Assembly (NCBI RefSeq): GCF_946190275.1
Contig: NZ_CAMHZQ010000007.1
Coordinates: 25,723-89,722, forward strand
Length of the DNA stretch: 64,000 nucleotides
Source: Streptococcus mitis
GTDB taxonomy: Bacteria > Bacillota > Bacilli > Lactobacillales > Streptococcaceae
Direction: 5' to 3'
Below, in pieces: positions 38,720 to 47,234 of this stretch (position 1 is the stretch's first letter; each line of letters starts with the position of its first letter). Both the position numbers and the translations under genes were made by a program. The notes under the pieces were generated by a model, which worked only from the letters and a program-made list of their open reading frames with translations, ran no database searches and was not told the origin of the DNA.

Positions 38720-39191
38720 TTCTTATTTCCTCCAAAATACTATCAGGAACATAGCCGGCAATATCCTGACCAAACTTCAAAAGCTCTCTAACACCGGATG
38801 AACTGAGATAGAGATGTTCAGGTCGACTATGTAAATAAATGGTCTCTATATTAGGAGACAGCTGATGATTGTAGTAATCAAAACTGGCTTCATATTGCAA
38901 ATCAGACGCATTCCTCAAACCACGCACTAGACAAGTAGCCCCCAGTCTTTTCGCGACATCGACCACCAATTCATCATGAGAAGACACGACTTTAACATTT
39001 CCCAAATGTTTCAAAGCCTTTTCTAACCCCCGTTTACGATTTTCGATAGGAAGAAATCCTTGTTTGTGGGGATTAAAAAAAATACCGACATAGAGCTTAT
39101 CAAAGAGTCTGCTCGCCCGTTCAATGATATCCAGATGCCCATTTGTCATCGGATCAAATGAGCCTGTGAATAAGCCAATCTTATCTGACAT
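38703..39191 (-). CDS. coaD: Phosphopantetheine adenylyltransferase
   Basis: A 162-residue nucleotidyltransferase with [14 protein letters not shown] (T/HxGH motif), [12 protein letters not shown] and [10 protein letters not shown]. It makes dephospho-CoA. It overlaps both rsmD and sepM, so the three are coupled. Confidence 0.96.
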   Translation of the reverse strand: MSDKIGLFTGSFDPMTNGHLDIIERASRLFDKLYVGIFFNPHKQGFLPIENRKRGLEKALKHLGNVKVVSSHDELVVDVAKRLGATCLVRGLRNASDLQYEASFDYYNHQLSPNIETIYLHSRPEHLYLSSSGVRELLKFGQDIAGYVPDSILEEIRNEKKD

Positions 39192-39720
39192 AGACTGTCA
39201 CCTTACTAATTCCATACATTTTTTCCTTCCAGATGCCAAGACAGGCAATTTCTTCTGGAAGTTCAACGGCCTTATCCGTCTCACACACGACCATGACATC
39301 TTCAGAAAAAAGCTCCCTCTCAGCCATTTTTTCAATATCTGCTACGATTTGTTCCTTGGCATACGGAGGGTCTAAGAAAACGAGGGCAAATTCCCCAGAG
39401 ATCTGTTCCAACGCCCTCTCTGCATCCATCTTGAGGAGTTGAAATTTTCCAACTTCCTTGGTCATCTGAATATTTTCAGCCACGATAGCCTGAGCCTTAC
39501 GGTCTCGCTCCACCAAAACAGCGCTGGACATGCCACGCGATACTGCCTCGATAGATAAACCACCACTACCTGCATACAGGTCCAAGACTCGTCCCCCTTC
39601 AAAGTAGGGACCAATCATGTTAAAAATGGCTCCCCTAACCTTATCCGAAGTAGGTCTTGTCGTCTTTCCTTCTAGTGTCTTGAGGGGACGTCCCCCATAG
39701 ATTCCTGATACGATTTTCAT
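39181..39720 (-). CDS. rsmD: 16S rRNA m2G966 methyltransferase RsmD
   Basis: A 179-residue SAM methyltransferase with [26 protein letters not shown] (SAM site) and the catalytic DPPY. It overlaps coaD by 11 bp. The extended -10 box TGGTATAAT (39728-39736) leaves just 7 nt before the ATG, with no Shine-Dalgarno. Confidence 0.95.
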   Translation of the reverse strand: MKIVSGIYGGRPLKTLEGKTTRPTSDKVRGAIFNMIGPYFEGGRVLDLYAGSGGLSIEAVSRGMSSAVLVERDRKAQAIVAENIQMTKEVGKFQLLKMDAERALEQISGEFALVFLDPPYAKEQIVADIEKMAERELFSEDVMVVCETDKAVELPEEIACLGIWKEKMYGISKVTVYVR

Positions 39721-39727
39721 ACCGTTT

Positions 39728-39736
39728 ATTATACCA
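39728..39736 (-). promoter_or_regulatory. rsmD promoter (extended -10), nearly leaderless
   Basis: TGGTATAAT followed by AAACGGT and ATG. The expected transcription start coincides with the start codon within one or two bases. Confidence 0.65.
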
Positions 39737-39763
39737 AATTATGGGCGAAAAGAGAAAGAAAAC

Positions 39764-39779
39764 CGAACCTTGCGGTTCG
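39764..39779 (-). terminator. asnA terminator
   Basis: CGAACC-GCAA-GGTTCG hairpin followed by GTTTTCTTTCTC on the minus strand. It is short but directly follows the stop codon. Confidence 0.6.
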
Positions 39780-39784
39780 ATTCT

Positions 39785-40777
39785 CTACAAAATATTTTCG
39801 TAAGTATCGCGGACTTCTTGAGGCCAAACACTTGTTTGCACTTCTCCGATGTGTTTCTTGCGAAGTAGGAACATGGCCATCCGAGATTGTCCAATTCCTC
39901 CACCGATTGTCAATGGGAATAGGCCATTCAACAAAGCCTTGTGCCATTCCAATTCCAAGCGGTCTTCATCACCGGTGATTTCTACCTGACGGCGAAGGGT
40001 TTCTTCATCTACACGAATCCCCATAGAAGACAACTCAAAGGCTCCACCTAAAGACTCATTCCAAACAAGAATATCGCCATTTAGACCCTTGTAGCCATTT
40101 TCAGACTCGCTTGTCCAATCATCATAGTCTGGTGCACGCCCATCGTGCGGTTTACCGTCTGGTAATTCACCACCGATACCAATCAAGAAGACTGCTCCAA
40201 ATTCTTTACAAATAGCATTTTCACGTTCTTTCGGTGTCAAGTCTGGGTAGCGTTCTACCAACTCTTCTGTGTGGATAAAAGTGATTTGTTTTGGCAAGAT
40301 AGACTCGATGTCATAGCGAGCTTCAACAGCTAGTTCTGTCAAACGAATGGCCTTGTAAATCTTCTCAACTGTTTCTTTTAGATAAGCGATGTTCCGTTTA
40401 CCATTTGGGATAACTTTCTCCCAGTCCCACTGGTCAACATAAACAGAGTGGGTTGCATCCAGCGAGTCTTCGTCTGGACGAAGGGCTTTCATGTGGACGA
40501 AAAGACCTTCACCCTCACCGAAACCAAAGCGAGCTAGAGTATGGCGTTTCCATTTAGCAAGTGAATGCACCACTTCATAAGTAGCATCAGGGATTTGGAG
40601 AACCTTGACCGATACGGCATTCTCAACACCTGATAAGTTGTCCTGCATCCCGTCACCGACCCTACTCAAGATAGGACCTTGAACTTCGACAACTTCTAGC
40701 TTGTCTTTCAAATACTGAGTAAAAGTGTTTTTGACAAAGGAAATTTCTTCTTGTTGGTGGATAAAACTTTTCTTCAT
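39785..40777 (-). CDS. asnA: Aspartate-ammonia ligase AsnA
   Basis: A 330-residue class II-like ligase starting [16 protein letters not shown]. Motifs include [34 protein letters not shown] and [14 protein letters not shown]. It makes asparagine from aspartate and ammonia with ATP. It is a single gene with its own spacer on both sides. Confidence 0.96.
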   Translation of the reverse strand: MKKSFIHQQEEISFVKNTFTQYLKDKLEVVEVQGPILSRVGDGMQDNLSGVENAVSVKVLQIPDATYEVVHSLAKWKRHTLARFGFGEGEGLFVHMKALRPDEDSLDATHSVYVDQWDWEKVIPNGKRNIAYLKETVEKIYKAIRLTELAVEARYDIESILPKQITFIHTEELVERYPDLTPKERENAICKEFGAVFLIGIGGELPDGKPHDGRAPDYDDWTSESENGYKGLNGDILVWNESLGGAFELSSMGIRVDEETLRRQVEITGDEDRLELEWHKALLNGLFPLTIGGGIGQSRMAMFLLRKKHIGEVQTSVWPQEVRDTYENIL

Positions 40778-40889
40778 AAACTACTCCTCAAAAAATTAAT
40801 TAAAAGCATTATACACCTATTTCCAAGAAAAGAAAAGAGAAATTTTAAAAAAAAATCAGTGTCATTCAAAACACTGATTTCATAGACCT

Positions 40890-41573
40890 TTAGTCATTAC
40901 GACCAAAGATACGTAAAATACTTAGGAAAAGATTAATAAAATCAAGATAAATACTGAGAGCCATTGACACAACCCAACCTGTCGCTACACGACCTTGTGA
41001 TTGCTCATAAGCAAGGCGAATCCTTTGGTTGTCCCAAGCAATCAGCCCAGAGAAGACCAAAACCATGGCTACGCTAATCATATAATCAAAGAAACCACTA
41101 GCCAAAAAAATATTGACTACCATGGCAATCAGTAAACCGATAAGAGCCGCCATCATAGCCCGACCAAGGCCACTCAAATCTTTCTTAGTGAACATGCCAA
41201 CTGCCGCCATGACAAAGAAGAGAAGGGCGCTAGACACAAAGGCGGATACAACTGTACCCGGAGTATAGAAGGCCACCACAAAACTAAGGGTAAAGCCGTT
41301 TAAAACAGAGTAAAGTAAAAATACTGGAAGAGCCGCTGGACTATTCTTTAAGGCCATGTTACTAGCAACAAAAACCAAGGCCAACTCCGCAAAGGTTGCA
41401 ATGGTCAACCAGAGACGCCCCTGCATCAAAAAGTAAACCAACTGAGATTGAAAGACCGTCAACATAAGGCCTGATACCAAAGCAGATAGTCCGATCCCCA
41501 GACCAACAAAGGCATAGACTTTAGCGTAAAATTGATTGAGACCTGCGCGGTCATGAATAATAGTGTGATTCAT
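40890..41573 (-). CDS. Bax inhibitor-1 family membrane protein
   Basis: A 227-residue protein with seven hydrophobic segments, the signature VFSGLIAWDNQRIR and the C-terminal ALSIYLDFINLFLSILRIFG (split). Bacterial members (YetJ/BsYetJ) are pH-sensitive calcium leak channels; function here is inferred. A single gene. Confidence 0.9.
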   Translation of the reverse strand: MNHTIIHDRAGLNQFYAKVYAFVGLGIGLSALVSGLMLTVFQSQLVYFLMQGRLWLTIATFAELALVFVASNMALKNSPAALPVFLLYSVLNGFTLSFVVAFYTPGTVVSAFVSSALLFFVMAAVGMFTKKDLSGLGRAMMAALIGLLIAMVVNIFLASGFFDYMISVAMVLVFSGLIAWDNQRIRLAYEQSQGRVATGWVVSMALSIYLDFINLFLSILRIFGRND

Positions 41574-41627
41574 CTTTTCTCCTTTTCTATGAACATCTTT
41601 CCTTGATTATAACAAAGAAAGTTAAAA

Positions 41628-42368
41628 TTAGCTTAAATGGAAAATTAAAATACCTGCTGCAACGGCAACATTCAGACTCTCAGCCTGCCCCTTCATGCTA
41701 ATATGGACCAATTGATCTGCACTTTCAGCCATGAGGGGACTAATTCCTTGCCCCTCATTTCCCATGACTAGTACAAAATTTTCTATAGGAGGCAGTTCTC
41801 TGTAATCAACAGAATCTTTAGATAAGGTTGTTGCCAGCACTGGGATACCTGCCTTTTTAGCTTCCTCGAGAAGCCTTTGACTAGACATTCGATAAATGGG
41901 CAGATGAAAATGACTGCCTTGCATGGAACGTAAGGTCTTGAGACTGTAGATGTCTGCCGACTTATCTGAAACAATCACTCCAGTAAAACCTGCTGCATCT
42001 GCAGTCCGAATGATGGTTCCCACATTACCAGGATCTTGCACATCTTCCAAAAACAAGAATTTACCCTGACTAAAGTCAGCTTCTCCTACTTCTTCTTTTT
42101 GAACCACCGCAACAATTCCCTGCGGAGTCTGAGAATCCGCTAAATCTAGCAAAATATCCTCTGACACCCAGACAGTTTGCGGAAACGAGGCTAACTGATC
42201 TCGGTAATTTTCTAGGGCAAAGATTTTCTCAATCGTCACTCCAGCTTGAACAGCTTCTTCAAACAAGTGCCAGCCTTCAATCAAATAAGCAGACTTGCGG
42301 TATTTTTTTTGGTGTAATTTCTTGGCATTTTTTACCACGGAATTGGCTTTTGAGGTTATAATAGTCAT
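41628..42368 (-). CDS. SpoU/TrmH-family RNA 2'-O-methyltransferase
   Basis: A 246-residue protein with an N-terminal RNA-binding domain (KKLHQKKYRKSAYLIEGWHLFEEA, split) and the SpoU knot motifs: FLEDVQDPGNVGTIIRTADA, VLVMGNEGQG and SLNVAVAAGILIF. Its exact target nucleotide is not visible; relatives methylate 23S rRNA. I chose the ATG at 42368 (MTIITSK). The -10 box is 6 nt upstream. Confidence 0.88.
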   Translation of the reverse strand: MTIITSKANSVVKNAKKLHQKKYRKSAYLIEGWHLFEEAVQAGVTIEKIFALENYRDQLASFPQTVWVSEDILLDLADSQTPQGIVAVVQKEEVGEADFSQGKFLFLEDVQDPGNVGTIIRTADAAGFTGVIVSDKSADIYSLKTLRSMQGSHFHLPIYRMSSQRLLEEAKKAGIPVLATTLSKDSVDYRELPPIENFVLVMGNEGQGISPLMAESADQLVHISMKGQAESLNVAVAAGILIFHLS

Positions 42369-42374
42369 AGAAAT

Positions 42375-42383
42375 ATTATAACA
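42375..42383 (-). promoter_or_regulatory. Extended -10 directly before the SpoU methyltransferase gene
   Basis: TGTTATAAT, then ATTTCT and ATG: spacing of 6 nt and no ribosome site. The convergence of promoter and start codon is the same as at rsmD and the DUF1146 gene. Confidence 0.65.
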
Positions 42384-42401
42384 CAATCAAAGGGGTTTGG
42401 T

Positions 42402-42680
42402 ATGCAAAAGGTTAGAATGATTGCCCAAGGTAGGGTACAGGGAGTCGGCTTTCGTTGGGGTGTTTACAGCCTAGCACTTGAAATCGGTGGCATCACAGGC
42501 CGAGTATGGAATAACGACGATGGCACAGTGGAAATCTTAGCCCAAGCAGACTCATCCTCTACCATGGCGAAATTTATCCAAGAAATCCGCAAAGGACCCA
42601 CACCTTTTTCAAAAGTCAGCTACTTAGATGTCAAACTGAGCAACTTTCCTCCCTATCCTGACTTCAAAATCGCAAATTAG
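42402..42680 (+). CDS. acyP: Acylphosphatase
   Basis: A 92-residue alpha/beta protein with QGRVQGVGFRWGVY (catalytic Arg18) and WNNDDGTVEI (catalytic Asn, 37 or 38). It hydrolyses acyl phosphates. It is divergent from the methyltransferase gene with 33 bp between starts, and is followed by yidC2. RBS AAAGGGG. Confidence 0.92.
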   Translation: MQKVRMIAQGRVQGVGFRWGVYSLALEIGGITGRVWNNDDGTVEILAQADSSSTMAKFIQEIRKGPTPFSKVSYLDVKLSNFPPYPDFKIAN

Positions 42681-42757
42681 GTCTCTAGAACTATTGTATA
42701 TTTTGTAAAAAAACAGTAGAATAGAAAGGTATAATTTTTAAAGAAGGAATAAAAACA

Positions 42758-43684
42758 GTGAAATCTATTAAACGTTTTGCACTCTCGGCTATGGGAGTGG
42801 CTATGTTGCTTGTCTTGACTGGCTGTGTTAGCGTCGATAAAGCCACAGGAAAGCCAATAGGATTTATTTGGAATACTATCGGAGCGCCTATGGCTGAAGC
42901 TATCAAGTACTTCGCTACTGATCAAGGTCTAGGCTTTGGTGTCGCTATCATCATCGTAACCATTATCGTGCGCTTGATTATCTTGCCACTTGGTATCTAC
43001 CAATCATGGAAGGCAACGCTTCACTCTGAAAAGATGAACGCCCTCAAGCACGTCCTTGAGCCACACCAAACACGTCTCAAGGAAGCGACTACTCAAGAAG
43101 AAAAACTCGAAGCCCAACAAGCTCTCTTTGCCGCTCAAAAAGAACACGGCATCAGCATGTTTGGTGGTGTAGGATGTTTCCCTATCCTCCTTCAAATGCC
43201 TTTCTTCTCTGCAATTTACTTTGCTGCCCAACATACTGAAGGTGTTGCTCAAGCAAGTTACCTAGGAATTCCTCTAGGCTCTCCAAGTATGATTTTAGCT
43301 GCCTGCGCTGGTGTCCTTTACTATCTTCAATCACTCCTTTCACTTCACGGAGTAGAAGATGAAACGCAAAGAGATCAAATCAAGAAAATGGCTTACGTGA
43401 GCCCAGTCATGATTGCCGGCTTCTCCCTCATTTCACCAGCCAGTGTCACACTTTACTGGGTTGTCGGTGGTTTCATGATGATTCTCCAACAGTTTATCGT
43501 CAACTATATCGTTCGTCCAAAACTTCGCAAAAAAGTCCGTGAAGAACTAGCCAAGAACCCACCAAAAGCACGTGCTTTCTCTACACCAAGTGGACGAAAA
43601 GACGTTACTCCTGAACAACCAACTGCTATCACAAGCAAGAAAAAACACAAAAATCGCAACGCTGGAAAACAACGTTCGAGATAA
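42758..43684 (+). CDS. yidC2: Membrane protein insertase YidC2 (lipoprotein type)
   Basis: A 308-residue YidC/Oxa1 protein. The signal peptide ends in the lipobox LTGC (Cys22). Five membrane segments follow, with MFGGVGCFPILLQMPFFSAIY characteristic of the family (split). The long basic C-terminal tail (KKKHKNRNAGKQRSR) identifies the YidC2 type, which can bind ribosomes. It inserts membrane proteins, possibly aided by YidD from this window. The start is GTG behind AAGGAA. Confidence 0.93.
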   Translation: MKSIKRFALSAMGVAMLLVLTGCVSVDKATGKPIGFIWNTIGAPMAEAIKYFATDQGLGFGVAIIIVTIIVRLIILPLGIYQSWKATLHSEKMNALKHVLEPHQTRLKEATTQEEKLEAQQALFAAQKEHGISMFGGVGCFPILLQMPFFSAIYFAAQHTEGVAQASYLGIPLGSPSMILAACAGVLYYLQSLLSLHGVEDETQRDQIKKMAYVSPVMIAGFSLISPASVTLYWVVGGFMMILQQFIVNYIVRPKLRKKVREELAKNPPKARAFSTPSGRKDVTPEQPTAITSKKKHKNRNAGKQRSR

Positions 43685-43689
43685 GAAGA

Positions 43690-43720
43690 AAAAGGCTTAG
43701 CTAGTTTGCTAAGTCTTTTT
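43690..43720 (+). terminator. yidC2 terminator
   Basis: AAAGGCTTAG pairs with CTAAGTCTTTT, followed by a T-run. It starts just past the stop codon. Confidence 0.85.
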
Positions 43721-43727
43721 GCAAGTC

Positions 43728-43877
43728 ATACTCTTCGAAAATCTCTTCAAACCACGTCAGCTTCGCCTTGCCGTATATATGTTACTGACTTCGTCAGCTC
43801 TATCTACAACCTCAAAGCAGTGCTTTGAGCAACCTGCGGCTAGCTTCATAGTTTGCTCTTTGATTTTCATTGAGTAT
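43728..43877 (+). repeat. BOX element, full boxA-boxB-boxC
   Basis: A 150-bp BOX on the plus strand. BoxA starts ATACTCTTCGAAAATCTC and contains CACGTCAGCTTCGCC. The boxB part has TATATGTTACTGACTTCGTC. BoxC ends in GATTTTCATTGAGTAT. It lies between two terminators of converging genes. Confidence 0.93.
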
Positions 43878-43880
43878 CAA

Positions 43881-43909
43881 AAGCCCGATGTTTCCATCAG
43901 GCTTCTTTT
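43881..43909. terminator. Hairpin beside the pflA stop
   Basis: AAGCCCGATG-TTTC-CATCAGGCTT, followed by TTTTTT on the plus strand. It directly follows the pflA stop codon and may act in both directions. Confidence 0.7.
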
Positions 43910-44704
43910 TTATCCATGTACACGTTTCATATAGTCTTGGTAACTTTCGGTATCCATGAGTTTTTTAGCGTTCTTGACGCGATCTGCTGTTGGTGGTTTG
44001 ACTCCTTCGAGGGAATAAGGAATTCCAAGTTCACGCCACTTGAACTCACCCATGGTGTGATAAGGTAGAATTTCAAACTTATCAACATTTTTAAGGGTCT
44101 TGACGAACTTACCAAGTTCAATCAAGTCATCATCTCTGTCTGTCAATCCCGGAACTAGCACGTGGCGAATCCAGACAGGTTTTCCAATATCTGATAGATA
44201 CTGGGCACAAGCCAAGATATTTTTATTGGTTTGGCTAGTGACAATCTTGTGCTGTTCTTCGTTGATTTCCTTGATATCCAAGAGAACCAAGTCAGTGACA
44301 GCCATGAGTTTGTCAAACTTTTCAAGGTAACGTGGTTTATTACGGAAAGGCAGCGCACAGGTATCCAAGGTACAGTGGATTCCTTGTTCCTTAGCCTTGG
44401 TGAAGAGGGCAATCAGGAAATCAATCTGCAAGAGGGCTTCTCCTCCACTGACTGTAATACCGCCCTTATTTCCCCAGAAACCGCGGTAGCGCAAGGCCTC
44501 TGTCAAGACATCATCTACCGTCCGTTCACGTGACTTATTGGACTCCATAGCCCAAGTGTCTGGATTGTGGCAATACTGGCAACGCATGTGACAGCCCTGC
44601 AAAAAGACAATAAAGCGAATACCAGGGCCATCTACCGCCCCAAAACTTTCTGTCGAATGCACCATTCCTGTCACTTGTCCATAATCAATTGTTTCTTCAG
44701 ACAT
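43910..44704 (-). CDS. pflA: Pyruvate formate-lyase activating enzyme
   Basis: A 264-residue radical SAM enzyme with CHMRCQYC (Cys38, Cys42, Cys45), GGEALLQIDFL and VLLDIKEINEEQH (split). It installs the glycyl radical in pyruvate formate-lyase, needed for mixed-acid fermentation. The extended -10 TGATATAAT is at 44739-44747. It is a single-gene unit. Confidence 0.95.
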   Translation of the reverse strand: MSEETIDYGQVTGMVHSTESFGAVDGPGIRFIVFLQGCHMRCQYCHNPDTWAMESNKSRERTVDDVLTEALRYRGFWGNKGGITVSGGEALLQIDFLIALFTKAKEQGIHCTLDTCALPFRNKPRYLEKFDKLMAVTDLVLLDIKEINEEQHKIVTSQTNKNILACAQYLSDIGKPVWIRHVLVPGLTDRDDDLIELGKFVKTLKNVDKFEILPYHTMGEFKWRELGIPYSLEGVKPPTADRVKNAKKLMDTESYQDYMKRVHG

Positions 44705-44829
44705 ATCGTTACCTTCCTTGAAAACGTTTTATAGTTTTATTATATCACGACTTGAAGGAAAAACAAGATTTTTGCCTATTTTTTAGAAAGCAATCTGTTT
44801 TTCAATTTCATTTTCAATGAATTATCATT

Positions 44830-46080
44830 TTATTCTTCAAAATCAAAGCCATACAAGGTTGCAAAGTAGTCCTCAGGGCGCTCTGCACGGCGGATTTGGC
44901 GGGCTTTACCTTCTTCGGTATAAAGGATTTCCGCAGAACGAAGTTTGGCGTTGTACTGGTAGCCCATTGAAAAACCGTGGGCACCTGTATCATGAATGAC
45001 CAGCAAATCACCGATTTCTGTATGAGGCAGTTCGCGATTCACTGCAAATTTATCATTGTTTTCACAGAGTGAACCAACCACATCTACCACTTCAGCTGGT
45101 CCATCTGGATGGGTCACGTTAGTAATATGATGGTAAGCTCCGTACATAGCTGGACGCATGAGGTTGACTGCTGATGCATCCACACCTAGATAGGTACGGT
45201 AGGTTTTCTTCTTATGAGTGACTCTTGTAACCAAAGCACCGTGAGGGGCTAACATAAAACGACCTAATTCGGTAAAAATCTTGACCTGACCAAGACCTGC
45301 TGGCGTAAGGACCTCTTCATAAACCTTACGAACCCCCTCACCAATCAAGGCAATATCGTTCGGCTCTTGGTCTGGACGATAGTTGACACCAATACCGCCA
45401 GAAAGATTGATAAAGTCTAGCGAAATGCCCAACTTTTCCTTGATTTCAACAGCCAATTCAAAAAGCTGACGCGCCAACTCTGGATAATAGAGATGGGTCA
45501 CGGTATTGGACGCTAGGAAGGAGTGAATCCCAAAAGTCTTGGCTCCTTTTTCCTTCAAGATGGCAAAAGCTTCAAAGAGCTGGTCCTTGGTCATACCAAA
45601 CTTGGCTTCTCCAGGATTGTCCATAATGTCTGTCCCAAGTTCAAAAACGCCTCCAGGATTGTAACGACAAGAGATAATTTCTGGAATGCCTGCTGCACGC
45701 TCTAGATGTTCAATATCTTCAAAGGCATCCAAGTTAATGGTCGCACCCAATTCACGTGCATAGGCGTATTCCTTGTCTGGCGTGTTGTTTGAAGAGAACA
45801 TAATCTCAGAACCAGGGAAATTCAGTTTATGACTCATTAAAAGCTCTACATAACTAGAGCAGTCCACACCGCAGCCTTCCTCTTGGAGGATTTTCAAGAT
45901 AGCTGGTGTTGGAGTAGCCTTAACTGCAAAATATTCCTTAAAGCCCTTATTCCACGAAAAGGCTCGGTTGACAGCTCTTGCCTTCTCACGAATCCCCTTC
46001 TCATCATACAAGTGAAAGGGAGTTGGGAACTCGGCAACAATCGCTTCTAAGTCTTCTTTATTGATAAATGGTGTTTTCAT
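44830..46080 (-). CDS. lysA: Diaminopimelate decarboxylase-like PLP enzyme (LysA)
   Basis: A 416-residue fold-type III PLP enzyme. The PLP lysine is Lys54 in FAVKATPTPAIL. GCGVDCSSYVELL, SGGIGVNYRP, ELGRFMLAPHG and CENNDKF (with Cys) are also present. It removes the carboxyl group of meso-diaminopimelate to give lysine. The alternative is a carboxynorspermidine decarboxylase, but the C-terminal motifs favour LysA. It stands between pflA and purR, with weak hairpins on either side. Confidence 0.87.
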   Translation of the reverse strand: MKTPFINKEDLEAIVAEFPTPFHLYDEKGIREKARAVNRAFSWNKGFKEYFAVKATPTPAILKILQEEGCGVDCSSYVELLMSHKLNFPGSEIMFSSNNTPDKEYAYARELGATINLDAFEDIEHLERAAGIPEIISCRYNPGGVFELGTDIMDNPGEAKFGMTKDQLFEAFAILKEKGAKTFGIHSFLASNTVTHLYYPELARQLFELAVEIKEKLGISLDFINLSGGIGVNYRPDQEPNDIALIGEGVRKVYEEVLTPAGLGQVKIFTELGRFMLAPHGALVTRVTHKKKTYRTYLGVDASAVNLMRPAMYGAYHHITNVTHPDGPAEVVDVVGSLCENNDKFAVNRELPHTEIGDLLVIHDTGAHGFSMGYQYNAKLRSAEILYTEEGKARQIRRAERPEDYFATLYGFDFEE

Positions 46081-46107
46081 AAACTTCCTTCTATTCTATT
46101 TGCAAAG

Positions 46108-46135
46108 AAAGGCTGGGACAATCGTTCCAACCTTT
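46108..46135 (-). terminator. Hairpin downstream of purR
   Basis: AAAGGTTGG pairs with CCAGCCTTT on the minus strand, followed by CTTTG. Weak T-run. Confidence 0.5.
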
Positions 46136-46146
46136 AGTTCTATCTC

Positions 46147-46974
46147 TTATTTATCTTCGTCAAAGATATTGCCAACCTCAACATCGATGGCTTGGTTCTT
46201 GACATCAATATTGGTTACCTTCAAGAGTGACTTGTAGTCAAACTGCTTTTCGCGTTCTTCTTGAGCATTATCCGCAAAGACGGCTACACCTGCTAATTCT
46301 GAATCAAACTCACGCAAGAGACTGATCATCCCGTTGACCGTTCCGCCACCTTTCAAGAAGTCATCCACAATCAAGACACGGCTTCCTGCCTTGAGACTGC
46401 GTTTTGAAAGGAACATTTTCTCAATACGGTCACCACTTGAACCTGATACATAGTTGACGCTAACCGTTGAACCTTCGGTAATTTTCAAGTCACGGCGCAC
46501 AATGACAAAGGGAACATTGAGGACATTGGCAACTGCATTTGCAAGTGGAACACCCTTAGTCGCTACTGTCATAACCGCATCAATTTTTTGGTCCATAAAG
46601 CTCTTGGCAATAATGCGACCAATATTTTTCAAAATAGCTGGTGTGCTAAGCAAATCAGACAGGTAGATATAACCACCTGGCAAGATACGGTCACTTTCTG
46701 ACAACTTGGCACGCAAGTCTTCAACCATTTCCTTAGCATCCTGATTCGAAATAGACGGTGTAAAGATCACACCTCCGCCAGCCCCAGTTACAGTCTGGAT
46801 GTGACCAATTTCGATTTCCTCAAAGGCTCGTTTGATAATCACGATATCCTCTGAGATGGATGATTTAGCAGATTCATACTTTTCAGCAAAAGTATTGAGG
46901 CTAGTTAGTTTATAAGGATTATTAATCAAATAGTTGGAAATGACAACCATCCGATCACTTCTTCTTAATTTCAT
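46147..46974 (-). CDS. purR: Purine operon regulator PurR
   Basis: A 275-residue protein: an N-terminal winged helix (MKLRRSDRMVVISNYLINNP, split) and a C-terminal phosphoribosyltransferase-like domain with the PRPP loop VLIVDDFLKGGGT. Gram-positive PurR senses PRPP and regulates purine genes. The leader is about 190 nt and contains a BOX element. RBS: AGGAAATAGAAATG. Confidence 0.93.
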   Translation of the reverse strand: MKLRRSDRMVVISNYLINNPYKLTSLNTFAEKYESAKSSISEDIVIIKRAFEEIEIGHIQTVTGAGGGVIFTPSISNQDAKEMVEDLRAKLSESDRILPGGYIYLSDLLSTPAILKNIGRIIAKSFMDQKIDAVMTVATKGVPLANAVANVLNVPFVIVRRDLKITEGSTVSVNYVSGSSGDRIEKMFLSKRSLKAGSRVLIVDDFLKGGGTVNGMISLLREFDSELAGVAVFADNAQEEREKQFDYKSLLKVTNIDVKNQAIDVEVGNIFDEDK

Positions 46975-46995
46975 TTCTATTTCCTATTCTATTTT

Positions 46996-47148
46996 TATTC
47001 AAAAAATCAAAAAGCAAACTAGAAAGCTGGTCGCTGGTGGTTCAAAACACTGTTTTGAGGTTGTCGATAGAACTGACAAAGTCTGTAATATACCTACATA
47101 TACGACAAGGCGATGTTACCCTAGTTTGAAGAGATTTTAGAAGAGTAT
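46996..47148 (-). repeat. Degenerate BOX element in the purR leader
   Basis: A 153-bp diverged boxA-boxB-boxC copy. The right end reads boxA-like on the minus strand (ATACTCTTCTAAAATCTC), the central part holds the TATGTAGGTATATTACAG-like boxB, and the left end is an altered boxC. It lies between the purR -10 (47168-47173) and the purR start codon. Confidence 0.78.
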
Positions 47149-47167
47149 TCATTTTTGTCTTTTACTT

Positions 47168-47173
47168 ATTATA
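47168..47173 (-). promoter_or_regulatory. purR promoter (extended -10)
   Basis: TATAAT preceded by TGG, 193 bp upstream of the purR ATG. The intervening leader holds the BOX copy. Confidence 0.6.
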
Positions 47174-47193
47174 CCATATTCACATAAAAAAAC

Positions 47194-47219
47194 GAACATT
47201 CTTGTCCTAAAAAATGCTC
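47194..47219 (-). terminator. yhaM terminator
   Basis: GAGCATT pairs with AATGTTC (one G-U), followed by GTTTTTTT on the minus strand. Confidence 0.75.
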
Positions 47220-47234
47220 ATTTTTCTTAAATTA

